Assembly: GCA_965246785.1 (NCBI GenBank)
Contig: CBDFFM010000032.1
Span: 310,001-374,000 of the forward strand
Length of the DNA: 64,000 bases
From: UBA1952 sp965246785
GTDB taxonomy: Bacteria > Bacteroidota > Bacteroidia > Chitinophagales > Chitinophagaceae
Direction: 5' to 3'
Shown here piece after piece: positions 1-8,979 of the stretch. Numbering within the stretch: position 1 is the first letter of the stretch; each line of letters starts with the position of its first letter. The notes under the pieces are model-generated. The model did no database searches. It was not told the origin of the DNA and was given only the letters and a program-made list of their open reading frames with translations. The position numbers were made by a program, and so were the translations under genes.

Positions 1-236
1 CACACACCGAGACGGGCTACAACATTGGCATCTCCCGCCGTAATGCCTATATAGATGGCGAGATTACAATTGTGGAAACGGCAAATCCGTCTAACGTCAT
101 TGCAACGATTATGGTTGATAATTCACCGGGCCGTGACGTATTCGGCTATGATTTTGACACGGGCGCGCGGCTGGCTGAGGCTTATGCGAAGATGGGCAAG
201 GAAGTTGGCAAGCTGATTAGCAAGAAGATGGATTAA
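1..236 (+). CDS. C-terminal fragment of a hypothetical protein
   Basis: This is an open frame that enters the window from the left and stops with TAA at 234-236, leaving about 77 residues. The visible part contains VETANPSNVIATIMVDN and VFGYDFDTGARLAEAY and ends with a Lys-rich tail (GKLISKKMD). I do not recognise a named domain. The style resembles small secreted proteins of unknown function in Bacteroidota, but that is only an impression. The start lies outside the window. A strong hairpin terminator follows about 20 bases after the stop. Confidence 0.6.
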   Translation, partial: HTETGYNIGISRRNAYIDGEITIVETANPSNVIATIMVDNSPGRDVFGYDFDTGARLAEAYAKMGKEVGKLISKKMD

Positions 237-256
237 ACATCAAAGCATTAAGCAAA

Positions 257-290
257 AGAAAGAGGCTGTCCAGTCGGGCAGCCTCTTTTA
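257..290. terminator. Bidirectional rho-independent terminator
   Basis: The arms AGAGGCTGTC (261-270) and GGCAGCCTCT (277-286) pair through a G-T wobble around a six-base loop. They are flanked by an A-run on the left and a T-run on the right, so the hairpin can serve both the plus-strand gene ending at 236 and the minus-strand DksA-like gene ending at 309. Confidence 0.85.
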
Positions 291-308
291 TTAAAAGAAA
301 TAGCTTTC

Positions 309-1430
309 CTACTTGTTGCTCATCGTATTCTTCGCCTCAATGCTCAACGTTGCGTGTGGCACGGCGCGCAGACGGGCTTTGTCAATAAGCTTACCTGTAA
401 TGCGGCAAATACCGTATGTTTTATTCTCAATGCGTATTAGGGCCTTCTCCAGATGATTGATAAACTGAATCTGACGGCTGGCAAGTTGTGCAAGTTGCTC
501 ACGCTCCATAGCACCGCTGCCGTCGTCCATATTCATAAAACGGTTTTCAGTGTCTGCTGTACCGGTAGCATCGCGGTGCGTCATAAGTCCCTGCTGATAG
601 GTCAACTCGCGGCGAGCAGTTGTGAGACGGCCAGTAATCAGTTCCTTGAATTCAGTAAGGTCTTCGTCGCTATAGCGGTATGTGGGGCCGGTTTCCTTCG
701 TTTCTTTGTCAAGGAGCGAACGTTTAAATTCCGGCTGATACTCAACCATAGTCAGGCTGTTATCAACAGCGTCATCCTTAGGCTTTTCAATCTTGCGATG
801 CGCTACAATCACATTGCTCTTCTTCTCCTCCCGGCCCAGCATGACGGTAGGCAATGGTGCCGGCTTCGGAATAGCTTTAGAAGCTGCGGTGGCCGCGATG
901 CGGGCCTGTACACGCTGAACGGCTGATGCCGTGCGCTTTAAAGCTGCTTTCTTTTCTGCTTTTGTTTCCTTTTTCGGCAAAGCGGGCGCTACGTCTACAG
1001 CAGGAGCTTCTTTCTTTACTTCCGGTTTTTTGGGAGCGGCCTCTTTTTTAGGCGCTGCGGCTGCAGGAGCAGGTTTGGCGACTGGCTTCTTGGAAGCGGG
1101 GGCAGGAGCTGGCTTAGCGGGAGTGGCCGCCTTTTTAGGAGCGGGAGTAGAGGCAGACTTTACAGGCGCGCTTTTTTTAGGGGCTATAGACTTTTGAGCC
1201 GCAGCAGCTTTGGCTGGAGAACCGGTGGATTTTTTTGCCGGAGCAGGGGTGCTCTTCTTAGCAGCTGCATTCTTTGCAGGTGTGGCAGCCTTCGCCTGAA
1301 CCTTCTTTACCTCGCCCTCCGACTTTTTAGCCGGCGCAGCTTTAACTGCAACCGGCGCCTTTTTCTTCGCCGGAGCAGGCGCTGCCTTGTTACTCACTAC
1401 CTTCCCAACAGGTTTTTTTGGCGTAGCCAT
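309..1430 (-). CDS. TraR/DksA-family protein with long Lys/Ala/Pro-rich N-terminal tail
   Basis: The protein has 373 residues. Roughly the first 200 are low-complexity Lys, Ala and Pro repeats (KKSTPAPAKK and similar), resembling histone H1-type tails. The C-terminal part, about 250-373, is a DksA-like coiled-coil and finger module: YRYSDEDLTEFKELI, then HLEKALIRIENKTYGICRITGKLI. Only one cysteine remains where classical DksA has a four-cysteine zinc site, so zinc binding is probably lost. DksA proteins bind RNA polymerase in its secondary channel; that role here is inferred from the family. The ATG at 1430 lies 3 bases after the ileS stop, so the two are probably cotranscribed. The tail could bind nucleic acid, but nothing in the sequence proves it. 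Confidence 0.8.
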   Translation of the reverse strand: MATPKKPVGKVVSNKAAPAPAKKKAPVAVKAAPAKKSEGEVKKVQAKAATPAKNAAAKKSTPAPAKKSTGSPAKAAAAQKSIAPKKSAPVKSASTPAPKKAATPAKPAPAPASKKPVAKPAPAAAAPKKEAAPKKPEVKKEAPAVDVAPALPKKETKAEKKAALKRTASAVQRVQARIAATAASKAIPKPAPLPTVMLGREEKKSNVIVAHRKIEKPKDDAVDNSLTMVEYQPEFKRSLLDKETKETGPTYRYSDEDLTEFKELITGRLTTARRELTYQQGLMTHRDATGTADTENRFMNMDDGSGAMEREQLAQLASRQIQFINHLEKALIRIENKTYGICRITGKLIDKARLRAVPHATLSIEAKNTMSNK

Positions 1431-1433
1431 TCT

Positions 1434-4400
1434 TTAGGATGTTTTTGTAATTAAAACATTCAGATGTACATCATTCAGTTCTACAACGTGTCCATCTGAT
1501 ATACCTGACAAAGATTTAATATCATCTGCCAGAATTTCGGCGCAAATATAGTGTTGATAAGTCATTACGGCAAGGTTCAAAGTGTCAAAGCCTTCGTAAG
1601 AAACACTAATACGGTCTGTTAGCTCCAGCCCTTCATCCTTGCGTAGCTTCTGTATGCGGTTCACAAACTCGCGGGCAAGACCTTCCTGCTCGAGTTCCGG
1701 CGTGAGCGTAATGTCCAGCGCTACGGTTAGCGTATCCTTATTGGCTACTGACCACCCAGGAATGTCTTCAGCAATGATGTCTACTTCGCTCTTGGAAACA
1801 ATAATGGTTTCATTATCAACCATTACTTCCGCACTACCTGTCTTTTCCAGCTCAGCAATCTGTTGCTGATTCATGGCGATGATGGCCGCCGCCGCTGCTT
1901 TCATACGTGCACCGAGGCGAGCGCCCAGCAGTTTGAAGTTTGGTTTGATTTTTTTCTTAATAAATCCTTCGGTATCTGTCAGGTATTCAATGGACTTTAC
2001 GTTTACCTCATTTCTAATCAGTTTATCCACCAGGCGGATTTGAGCTTCCATGCGGGCATCGTTTATAGGAATGAGCACGCGGTTAAGCGGCTGGCGCACC
2101 TTGATATTGACCTTCTTGCGGATGGAAAGCACCAGCGAGGAAATATCCTGCGCAAGGCTCATGCGCTCTTCCAGCTCTTTGTCAATACGCGACTTATCCC
2201 CTTCCGGGAAATCTGCAAGATGAACAGAATCAGCCTTTAGACGGCCAGTTGTTTCATTCAGATTTTTATACAGCCAATCAGAGAAGAATGGCGAAATGGG
2301 TGCAATGAGTAGTGAGAGCGTCTCAAGGCATTCGTAAAGCGTCTGGTATGCAGATATTTTATCTTCCTCGTATTCGCCCTTCCAGAAGCGGCGGCGGCAG
2401 AGGCGCACGTACCAATTGCTCAGGTGCTCATCCACAAAGGTTTCAATAGCGCGGCCAGCTTGGGTCGGCTCATAATCATCCATTTGCGCAGTCACCTCCT
2501 GCACAAGGCTGTTCAGGGACGAAAGAATCCAACGGTCAATTTCCGGACGGTCTTTCAGAGGAATGGCACGTTCACTAAAGTTGAAGCCGTCCACATTCGC
2601 ATAGAGCGCAAAGAATTGATAGGTATTGTACAACGTACCAAAAAACTTGCGCTGCACCTCGCCAATGCCCCCAATGTCAAAGCGCAAGCTGTCCCAAGGC
2701 GAAGCGTTGGTAATGAGATACCAGCGGGTAGCATCGGCGCTATGCTTGTCAATCGTCTCAAAGGGATTGACCACATTGCCGAGACGCTTACTCATCTTAG
2801 CCCCGTTCTTGTCCAACACAAGACCGTTGGAAACCACCGTTTTATAAGCTACAGAATCAAACAGCAGAACGCCCAGCGCATGCAGCGTATAAAACCAACC
2901 GCGTGTCTGGTCAACGCCTTCGGCGATGAAATCTGCCGGGAAGGCCCTGTTTTTATCTATCGCTTCTTTATTTTTAAAAGGATAGTGTTGCTGGGCATAC
3001 GGCATAGCGCCGGAGTCAAACCACACATCTATTAAATCCGGCTCGCGGTGCATGGGCTTGCCGTCCTTCGTAGCGAGGATGATTTGGTCAACCCATGGCT
3101 TGTGCAGGTCTATACCAGCCCCTTCTTTAGAAAAAGTATCGCGAAGGCGCTCATCCTGACCAATCACGGACGGATGAATGAATTGGTTTATGCCCAGCTT
3201 GTCATTCGCATGGCTAATTTCTTCTTCTAATTCTGCAACACTTCCAATGCACTTAGTCTCCTTGCCGTCCTCGCTTACCCAGATAGGCAGCGGCGTTCCC
3301 CAGTAACGGCTGCGACTCAGGTTCCAGTCCACCATATTCTCCAGCCAGTTGCCGAAGCGGCCTTCGCCGGTGCTTTTGGGCTTCCAGTTGATGGTTTTGT
3401 TCAGCTCAATCATCCGCTCCTTGGCGGCAGTGGTGCGGATAAACCACGCGTCCAGCGGATAATAGATGATTGGTTTATCCGTGCGCCAGCAATGCGGATA
3501 GGTATGCTCATACTTTTCCACACGGAACGCCTTACCGTTCGCCTTCAGATAGAGCGCAATTTCAAGGTCGGTATCCTTCCAATCAGATTCGGAGCGGTAG
3601 TTTTTGACGAATTTTCTGGAGAGGTGGAAGGCTTCCTCAAAATTGTCCATCCCATCCACAAACTTACCCTGCTTGTCCACGAGGGTGAAGATGCCAAGGC
3701 CCGTTTTCTGGCCCACCTTAAAGTCATCCGCGCCGAAGGCGGGGGCGGTGTGGACGATGCCGGTGCCGTCTTCAGTGGTTACGAAGTCGCCGAGGACTAC
3801 GCGCCACGGGTCGCCGCCGGAGAGGCCTTTTTGGTTCGCTTCAAAGGGAAGAAGTTGCTCGTAACGAATGCCTTCTAAGTCTCGGCCTTTGAATTCGGCA
3901 ACAACCTTCCATGGAATTGGCAGTTTGGGACTCGGAGTTTCTAGTTTGGCATATTCCGCAAAATCACCGTTTTCAACTTCCGGCTTGAACCACTTGCCGA
4001 GCAAAGCTTTAGCGAGAACGACATTGCAGGGTTCGTAAGTGTACGGATTGAATGTTATTACAAGCACGTAGTCAATATTCGGCCCAACTGTGAGACCGCA
4101 ATTGCTAGGTAATGTCCATGGAGTTGTTGTCCAAGCAAGAAAGAAGCTATCAAAGCTCCCACTTCGGATTTCAAATAGATAATCAGCATCAACATACTTT
4201 GAAATCCGTTCTGTGAAATCCACACCTACCCGGAACATCGCCACCACCGTAGTATCCTTCACATCCTTATAAGTCCCCGGCTGATTCAACTCATGGCTGC
4301 TCAATCCCGTCCCCGCCGCAGGCGAGTAGGGCTGGATGCTCACACTTTTATACAGCAGGTCGCGGTCAAAAAGCTGCTTCAGGCACCACCACAGGCTCTC

Positions 4401-4880
4401 CATATAGTCCGTATTGTACGTCACATACGGGTCGCTCATGTCCACCCAGTAGCCCATCTTCTCCGTGATGCTTTCCCAATCCGCCGTGTAGCGCATCACC
4501 GCCTCGCGGCACTTCTGGTTGTAATCTTCCACCGAAATCTTCGTCCCGATGTCCTCCTTCGTGATGCCCAGCTCCTTTTCCACCCCCAGCTCCACCGGCA
4601 GGCCGTGCGTATCCCAGCCCGCCTTGCGCGTCACCTGGAAGCCCTGCATCGTCTTGTAGCGGCACACTAAGTCCTTCAGCGTCCTGCTAATCACATGGTG
4701 GATGCCCGGCAGCCCATTGGCGCTCGGCGGGCCTTCATAAAACACAAAGGGCGTAGCCCCCTCGCGGCCATCCACGCTCTTTTGGAAGGTGGCATCAGCC
4801 TTCCACGCGGCCAGGATTTCCTGCTCAATCGCAGGCATGTTCAGGGAGCTGTATTCAGGATATTTCTTTGCAACTGACAT
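1434..4880 (-). CDS. ileS: Isoleucyl-tRNA synthetase
   Basis: This class I synthetase of 1148 residues charges tRNA-Ile in the cytoplasm. The HIGH signature reads GIHH (residues about 59-62, within PPSANGLPGIHH) and the KMSKS signature reads KMSKR at about 695-699, within GAKMSKRLGNVVNPF. An editing (CP1) domain and an anticodon-binding C-terminus follow in the usual order, and the length is normal for the bacterial/eukaryotic-like long form. I chose the ATG at 4880 rather than the upstream in-frame ATG at 4916, because a TACCTTTG promoter box sits at 4889-4896, between the two. The DksA-like gene follows 3 bases after the stop. Confidence 0.97.
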   Translation of the reverse strand: MSVAKKYPEYSSLNMPAIEQEILAAWKADATFQKSVDGREGATPFVFYEGPPSANGLPGIHHVISRTLKDLVCRYKTMQGFQVTRKAGWDTHGLPVELGVEKELGITKEDIGTKISVEDYNQKCREAVMRYTADWESITEKMGYWVDMSDPYVTYNTDYMESLWWCLKQLFDRDLLYKSVSIQPYSPAAGTGLSSHELNQPGTYKDVKDTTVVAMFRVGVDFTERISKYVDADYLFEIRSGSFDSFFLAWTTTPWTLPSNCGLTVGPNIDYVLVITFNPYTYEPCNVVLAKALLGKWFKPEVENGDFAEYAKLETPSPKLPIPWKVVAEFKGRDLEGIRYEQLLPFEANQKGLSGGDPWRVVLGDFVTTEDGTGIVHTAPAFGADDFKVGQKTGLGIFTLVDKQGKFVDGMDNFEEAFHLSRKFVKNYRSESDWKDTDLEIALYLKANGKAFRVEKYEHTYPHCWRTDKPIIYYPLDAWFIRTTAAKERMIELNKTINWKPKSTGEGRFGNWLENMVDWNLSRSRYWGTPLPIWVSEDGKETKCIGSVAELEEEISHANDKLGINQFIHPSVIGQDERLRDTFSKEGAGIDLHKPWVDQIILATKDGKPMHREPDLIDVWFDSGAMPYAQQHYPFKNKEAIDKNRAFPADFIAEGVDQTRGWFYTLHALGVLLFDSVAYKTVVSNGLVLDKNGAKMSKRLGNVVNPFETIDKHSADATRWYLITNASPWDSLRFDIGGIGEVQRKFFGTLYNTYQFFALYANVDGFNFSERAIPLKDRPEIDRWILSSLNSLVQEVTAQMDDYEPTQAGRAIETFVDEHLSNWYVRLCRRRFWKGEYEEDKISAYQTLYECLETLSLLIAPISPFFSDWLYKNLNETTGRLKADSVHLADFPEGDKSRIDKELEERMSLAQDISSLVLSIRKKVNIKVRQPLNRVLIPINDARMEAQIRLVDKLIRNEVNVKSIEYLTDTEGFIKKKIKPNFKLLGARLGARMKAAAAAIIAMNQQQIAELEKTGSAEVMVDNETIIVSKSEVDIIAEDIPGWSVANKDTLTVALDITLTPELEQEGLAREFVNRIQKLRKDEGLELTDRISVSYEGFDTLNLAVMTYQHYICAEILADDIKSLSGISDGHVVELNDVHLNVLITKTS

Positions 4881-4888
4881 AAGGGGCG

Positions 4889-4896
4889 CAAAGGTA
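4889..4896 (-). promoter_or_regulatory. TAnnTTTG -7 box before ileS
   Basis: On the minus strand this reads TACCTTTG, an exact match to the Bacteroidota -7 consensus. Only 8 bases separate it from the ileS ATG at 4880, which implies a very short or absent leader. Confidence 0.65.
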
Positions 4897-4944
4897 ACGG
4901 TGCGATGTTGAAGCATTGACGGGTGATGAGCCCCGTGCGCTTTT

Positions 4945-5301
4945 TCATCCTTCTCCGTCTGCGCTCATCTTTATCATCAGCTCACGCAGCGCATCCATTT
5001 TGTGCGACGGAATATCGCGCAGCAAAGTCTGGATGTCCGGTTTGCCAACCCGCACCAGCGCTTGCAAGGGATGATTGGCGGCAACCGCCCCATCCGCATC
5101 CGGCTGCCAGGCAAAAAGGTCGTCCGGCGTGCAGTGCAGGGCAAGGCAAATCTTTTCAAGATGCCTGTAATCCAGCCGGCGGCTTTGCCGGCGCATCAGC
5201 AGGGTCACCATTTTAGAATGAAATCCTAGGCCGCGCAGCCAGACCGATGGATTGGAGATGCCTTTCTCCTTACAGATACGTTCCACATCAAGAATGAGCA
5301 T
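4945..5301 (-). CDS. Small XRE-type helix-turn-helix regulator
   Basis: This 118-residue protein carries a Cro/C1-type helix-turn-helix over about residues 3-65: ICKEKGISNPSVWLRGLGF, then MRRQSRRLDYRHLEKICLAL and CTPDDLFAW. The stretch RLDYRHLEKICLALHCTPDDL is the typical final helix of the YozG/HTH_26 type. The last 50 residues have no domain I recognise. It reads away from an A+T-rich 228-base region (5302-5529) holding eight TGAGGCA-like sites, a likely operator for autoregulation. The actual target is not known, and DNA binding is inferred from the fold. Confidence 0.75.
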   Translation of the reverse strand: MLILDVERICKEKGISNPSVWLRGLGFHSKMVTLLMRRQSRRLDYRHLEKICLALHCTPDDLFAWQPDADGAVAANHPLQALVRVGKPDIQTLLRDIPSHKMDALRELMIKMSADGEG

Positions 5302-5336
5302 AAAAGGATCATTGATGAGCCGTAAAGATACATAAA

Positions 5337-5511
5337 TGAGGCAAAAAGCTTCAATCTGATATTTAAGAAGCTCAATTAAGAGGCAAACAGGTATTTAATG
5401 GAGGCATTTTAGTATAATAATGTTCCGATATGCCTCATTAAGGCGGCAATAAGATATTATCTTGAGGCATTTTACCTTATTGATGGGGCATTTTGCCTCA
5501 AAGTTGAGGCT
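5337..5511. promoter_or_regulatory. Array of eight TGAGGCA-like sites upstream of the XRE gene
   Basis: The A+T-rich gap between the XRE gene and the porin gene carries TGAGGCA-type heptamers at 5337-5343, 5379-5385 (AGAGGCA), 5400-5406 (GGAGGCA), 5431-5437 (inverted, TGCCTCA), 5463-5469, 5484-5490 (TGGGGCA), 5494-5500 (inverted) and 5505-5511 (TGAGGCT). Several are followed by TTTT. Spacing is irregular and both orientations occur, which fits regulator binding sites better than a tandem repeat. Confidence 0.55.
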
Positions 5512-5529
5512 TAAAGCCTTCATAAAGGC

Positions 5530-7560
5530 TCAATTCACCAGTACCCATTCAAATCCAAACCTTATCATCAGGTCTTGCGATGGGTATCCCGGCGTCACCA
5601 CCGTATTCCGCCAGAGAAGCGTCTGAATCTGGTCGCCCATCAGGTAGGCCCGGAAGCGCTTCACGCGGAAGTTGAAAAACACAGAGCCTTCCGGCTTATT
5701 ATCCGCCGTGTATTGGGTCTGATAATAGAAGCGGTTGTAGAAAGGCGCGTAGCCCTCCGGCGTGTAGCGCGTGTGGTAGCGCACATCCACGCCCGCCGCC
5801 AGCTTCAGCGCACGCGCAAAAAGCGCGGCCTCATAGCTAATGCTCCCGCGCCCCGTGAACAGGGGCACAAACAGCGGCGCGCTGCCCGTAGAGCCCTGAA
5901 ACGCGCCATCCACATCCAGTATAAACTGCCCGAAGCGCTGCACCTTCCGCGCCGTAAGCTGATTGACGGTAAAAGCGCCGGCGGCCTGCGAAAATTGCAG
6001 CTTGCCATTCGTCAGGCGCGTAGCGGAATCCGCGAGGTAGATGTAATTACCCATCAGGTACGTGCGCGCGCCAAGCGTGACCCCCAGCCGCGGCACCTGG
6101 AGCGCCCCCCAGAAAGAGGTAATGCTTTCCTTGGAAAGCGCAGCATCCTGCCGGAAGAATTGATTGGCGTAAATGGTGTAAGCATACGGCGCATCCGTAA
6201 GCTGCTGCAGCGCGCCAATGCTCAGCGCGCCAATACGCGGCCCGAAATCCTTGCTCAAAGCCCCCTGCGCCAGAAAATTCCCCGCCGCAGCGCCCGTCAG
6301 AAAGAGCTTCGCGGAAGCCTCATAACCCCAAGCCGTTGGCGTAAGCGCTTCCTTGCGCACATCGCCCGTCAGGTAAGTGGAGATGATAGAAGATTCATCG
6401 CGCCCGGTGATGTAATCGGTGTAGAAAGCATCCACCCGCGTGCCAATGCCCGCGCTGCCGGTCACGGCCTTCGCCCCCTTACCCACAAAGCCGGAGAGCG
6501 TAAAGCGGTTGTCTATCCAACGCCAGTATTGCTCCGTGGACACAGAGTCGTTGGAGCCAAAGCTGCGCGTGAAGAAGGAAGCCCAGGGCTCCGGCTGCGC
6601 CACAAGGCTCTTGAACCGGTGCTTCTGCGAGCCGCCCTCAAAGCGGTGCCCGAAGGAGAAGCGCGGCACGAGCACGATGCTGTACTGCGTAGAGTCGGCA
6701 TTGTAAAGCGTGTCATGCCGCCCAAGCGTGTATTGGTGGCGAATAAGCACATTAAAGTCGCGCAGCGTATTGGTAAAAGATGAGCGCCGGCCCTGGCTGC
6801 TGGAGTTGGAGTAGCGGTCATTGTCCAGCCCTACGGGAATGGTGGCGCGGTCGGAGTAGCGCGTCTCATCCAAAAGTGTGTCGCCGAGAATGCCGCCATT
6901 CTCATCCGATTGCAGCTTGTTGTAAACGGCCGCGCCGAAGAGCTCGTAGCGCTGATTCTTGCTACTGTAATGCGTACTCAGCGCGCCGCAGTCATGATTA
7001 GAGCGCTGCAGGCGGAAGAATCCGGAGGAGTTGATTTTCTGATACTGCGCAGAAAAATTCCAGCGGGGCGTGATGTTCTGCGTGTGCATCAGCCGCGCCA
7101 CCTGCTCCAGCTTAGAGCCAAGCTGGTAGGAGAAGGAAGTGTAGGGCCGCGTGGTATTGTAATACCGCAGACTATCCGCCTTGAAGCGATAGACATCATA
7201 CACATGATAGCCCAGCGAAGGCCCGGTAATCCCGACATTCTCCGGAATAAAAAGCTGGCTGCGCACAGGCGTCCCGAGATTGCCAAGGTCGCGGTAATAA
7301 GGCTGGATGAAAGGGCGCCGCTGGAAGTTGTGCAGCGTTGTATCCGGCAGCCAGGAGCGCATACCGGAGAAGGCGAGTGTGGAGTAAATCGTAACCGGCT
7401 CATCATGCCAGTCCTTCTTTGAGCTGCGATTAGTCGTGTCCCGCTGCGGCGCGTTTTGCAGCGTAACCGGATTGCCGGGCTGTGCCGGCGATTGCGCAGC
7501 AGCCTTCACGCCCAACACAGTCAGCAAGACAGCAAGAAGCGGAAAGGGGCGAAAGCGCAA
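5530..7560 (-). CDS. Putative porin (Porin_10-type outer-membrane beta-barrel)
   Basis: The protein has 676 residues. A signal peptide (about 1-22, ending VKAAAQ) is followed by a long run of alternating hydrophobic and polar residues typical of an outer-membrane barrel. It ends in MIRFGFEWVLVN, an aromatic-rich final strand. Length, the early segment PVTIYSTLAFSGMRSW and the overall pattern match the putative-porin family common in Bacteroidota; the substrate is unknown. No ATG fits: the frame starts with TTG at 7560, 6 bases after the stop of the upstream gene, so translation is probably coupled. The two genes form an operon. Confidence 0.75.
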   Translation of the reverse strand: MRFRPFPLLAVLLTVLGVKAAAQSPAQPGNPVTLQNAPQRDTTNRSSKKDWHDEPVTIYSTLAFSGMRSWLPDTTLHNFQRRPFIQPYYRDLGNLGTPVRSQLFIPENVGITGPSLGYHVYDVYRFKADSLRYYNTTRPYTSFSYQLGSKLEQVARLMHTQNITPRWNFSAQYQKINSSGFFRLQRSNHDCGALSTHYSSKNQRYELFGAAVYNKLQSDENGGILGDTLLDETRYSDRATIPVGLDNDRYSNSSSQGRRSSFTNTLRDFNVLIRHQYTLGRHDTLYNADSTQYSIVLVPRFSFGHRFEGGSQKHRFKSLVAQPEPWASFFTRSFGSNDSVSTEQYWRWIDNRFTLSGFVGKGAKAVTGSAGIGTRVDAFYTDYITGRDESSIISTYLTGDVRKEALTPTAWGYEASAKLFLTGAAAGNFLAQGALSKDFGPRIGALSIGALQQLTDAPYAYTIYANQFFRQDAALSKESITSFWGALQVPRLGVTLGARTYLMGNYIYLADSATRLTNGKLQFSQAAGAFTVNQLTARKVQRFGQFILDVDGAFQGSTGSAPLFVPLFTGRGSISYEAALFARALKLAAGVDVRYHTRYTPEGYAPFYNRFYYQTQYTADNKPEGSVFFNFRVKRFRAYLMGDQIQTLLWRNTVVTPGYPSQDLMIRFGFEWVLVN

Positions 7561-7566
7561 GGGGGA

Positions 7567-8940
7567 TTACCGTTTTAGAAAGCGGGCGGTGAAACGCTGC
7601 CCATCCACCTCAGCGCGCAGCATATAAACGCCCGCCGGCAGGTGCGGCGGTAAAGATACATCCACCGGCCCGTTTGCCTTTGCGAGTGTCGTGTGCAGCA
7701 CCACGCTGCCGGTCATGCTGTAAATGATGCATTCCACCTTCCCGCTGACGCCAGCAGGCGGCCGGAAGCTAAGGCGCTCATCAACAGGATTTGGAAAGAG
7801 GCGCAGGCTTTCCTTTTGTGCCTGCTCTTTCACGGCCAGCTTAGGCATGGCATCAGTAGCGTCCAGCACATACAGGCCCGTCTGCATATCGCTCACCAGT
7901 ATGCGCCGCGAAGGCAGGTACGGATAGCAGCCCCATGCGCCTGCGTAAGTCTGCGCATCCGGGCCGGGGTAAGTATCGTAGTAGCCCGCCTGTACCGGGT
8001 AGCGCGGGTCGGTCAGGTCGTAAATCTGCAGGCCGTCCATGTAGTAAGAAACAAAGGCGTAACGCTCCAGCAAATAGGGATTGTGTGGGATGGAGGTGCT
8101 TGCCGTATCGCGGGGGCCAAAGGCGCTGAGCACTTTAATGTCGGTCGGGTCGTGCGCGTCAATGACCTTAAGTGGCATCCCGAAGGTCTCATCCGCCATT
8201 ACCCCGATGTAATCGTAGCCCATCCAACTGCTGTGATTGTAGCCTTTGTAGGGATAAGTGGTGAGACCGCCAAGGACTATTGTCTTAGCCGGCAGCTTAC
8301 TCATGTCCATGACCGTATAGCCCGTATAGCTCTGGCTGCACCAGGCTGTGTCATTGCGCACATACATGTCATGCGTCTTGTCAAAGCCGTCTATCAGCGC
8401 AATCAGGGTTGGTTTTGCAGGATTGGAAAGGCTGTAAACGCCGAGGGAATGCTGATTGCCCAAAAGCCCGGTAATAGTGCCGCAATACAGCCGCGCCTTA
8501 GCCGAATCAATAAAGATGTTGTGCACACGGTTCAGCGTGTCGCGGTCGCTCACAAAAACGAGCTTAGGCGTATCGGGTAGCACGCTGATATCATAAACGA
8601 GCAGCGCGCTTTGATATCCCTCATCGGCCACGCAATAGAGATAGTTTTTGTAAGTCTTGTAATCGCGATGAATGACGCCGGTGGTCGGCGTGTTCAGAAA
8701 AGCCCGCTCCTCGCAGGCGTCCACATCAATGATGTGCGCGCCCCGCGTGCCGCCAATCACGGCGTATTCCTTGCTTTTCACCGTAAAGCCCCAGACATCA
8801 TTCCATCGCTGGCCGCCGCCGTTAAGCGGCGCATTGGTGGAATCCCGCCAGTTGCAAAGCAGCTTTACATTTTTGGCCTGCTGCGCAACGCCCGTTTGCG
8901 CAAGGAAGAGCAGCATAAGAACGGTGTAACAATGGCGCAT
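7567..8940 (-). CDS. Choice-of-anchor B / LVIVD-type secreted protein with T9SS sorting tail
   Basis: This 457-residue protein has a signal peptide (about 1-19). It then has a beta-propeller-like body with repeated display motifs such as GGTRGAHIIDVDA, ALLVYDISVLPDTPKLV and GLQIYDLTDPRYPVQ, as in the choice-of-anchor B family. The C-terminal 75-80 residues begin LRLFPNPVDERLSF and end GVYMLRAEVDGQRFTARFLKR, the classical type A sorting signal for type IX secretion. It should therefore be exported across the outer membrane and attached to or released from the surface. Its molecular role is unknown. It lies 6 bases before the porin gene in the same operon. Confidence 0.85.
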   Translation of the reverse strand: MRHCYTVLMLLFLAQTGVAQQAKNVKLLCNWRDSTNAPLNGGGQRWNDVWGFTVKSKEYAVIGGTRGAHIIDVDACEERAFLNTPTTGVIHRDYKTYKNYLYCVADEGYQSALLVYDISVLPDTPKLVFVSDRDTLNRVHNIFIDSAKARLYCGTITGLLGNQHSLGVYSLSNPAKPTLIALIDGFDKTHDMYVRNDTAWCSQSYTGYTVMDMSKLPAKTIVLGGLTTYPYKGYNHSSWMGYDYIGVMADETFGMPLKVIDAHDPTDIKVLSAFGPRDTASTSIPHNPYLLERYAFVSYYMDGLQIYDLTDPRYPVQAGYYDTYPGPDAQTYAGAWGCYPYLPSRRILVSDMQTGLYVLDATDAMPKLAVKEQAQKESLRLFPNPVDERLSFRPPAGVSGKVECIIYSMTGSVVLHTTLAKANGPVDVSLPPHLPAGVYMLRAEVDGQRFTARFLKR

Positions 8941-8979
8941 GGCAATGAATGATTTTCTATAACGATGCGGAAACCGCCT

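Noticed and set aside
5337..5511. The TGAGGCA cluster considered as a CRISPR array
   Set aside because: Units are only 7 bases long, spacing is irregular, both orientations occur and no cas genes are present.
5575..6783. Long plus-strand open frame of 402 codons opposite the porin gene
   Set aside because: It is fully antisense to a gene with a signal peptide and barrel pattern, is Arg/Ala-rich and has no domain. Such long mirror frames are expected in GC-rich DNA.
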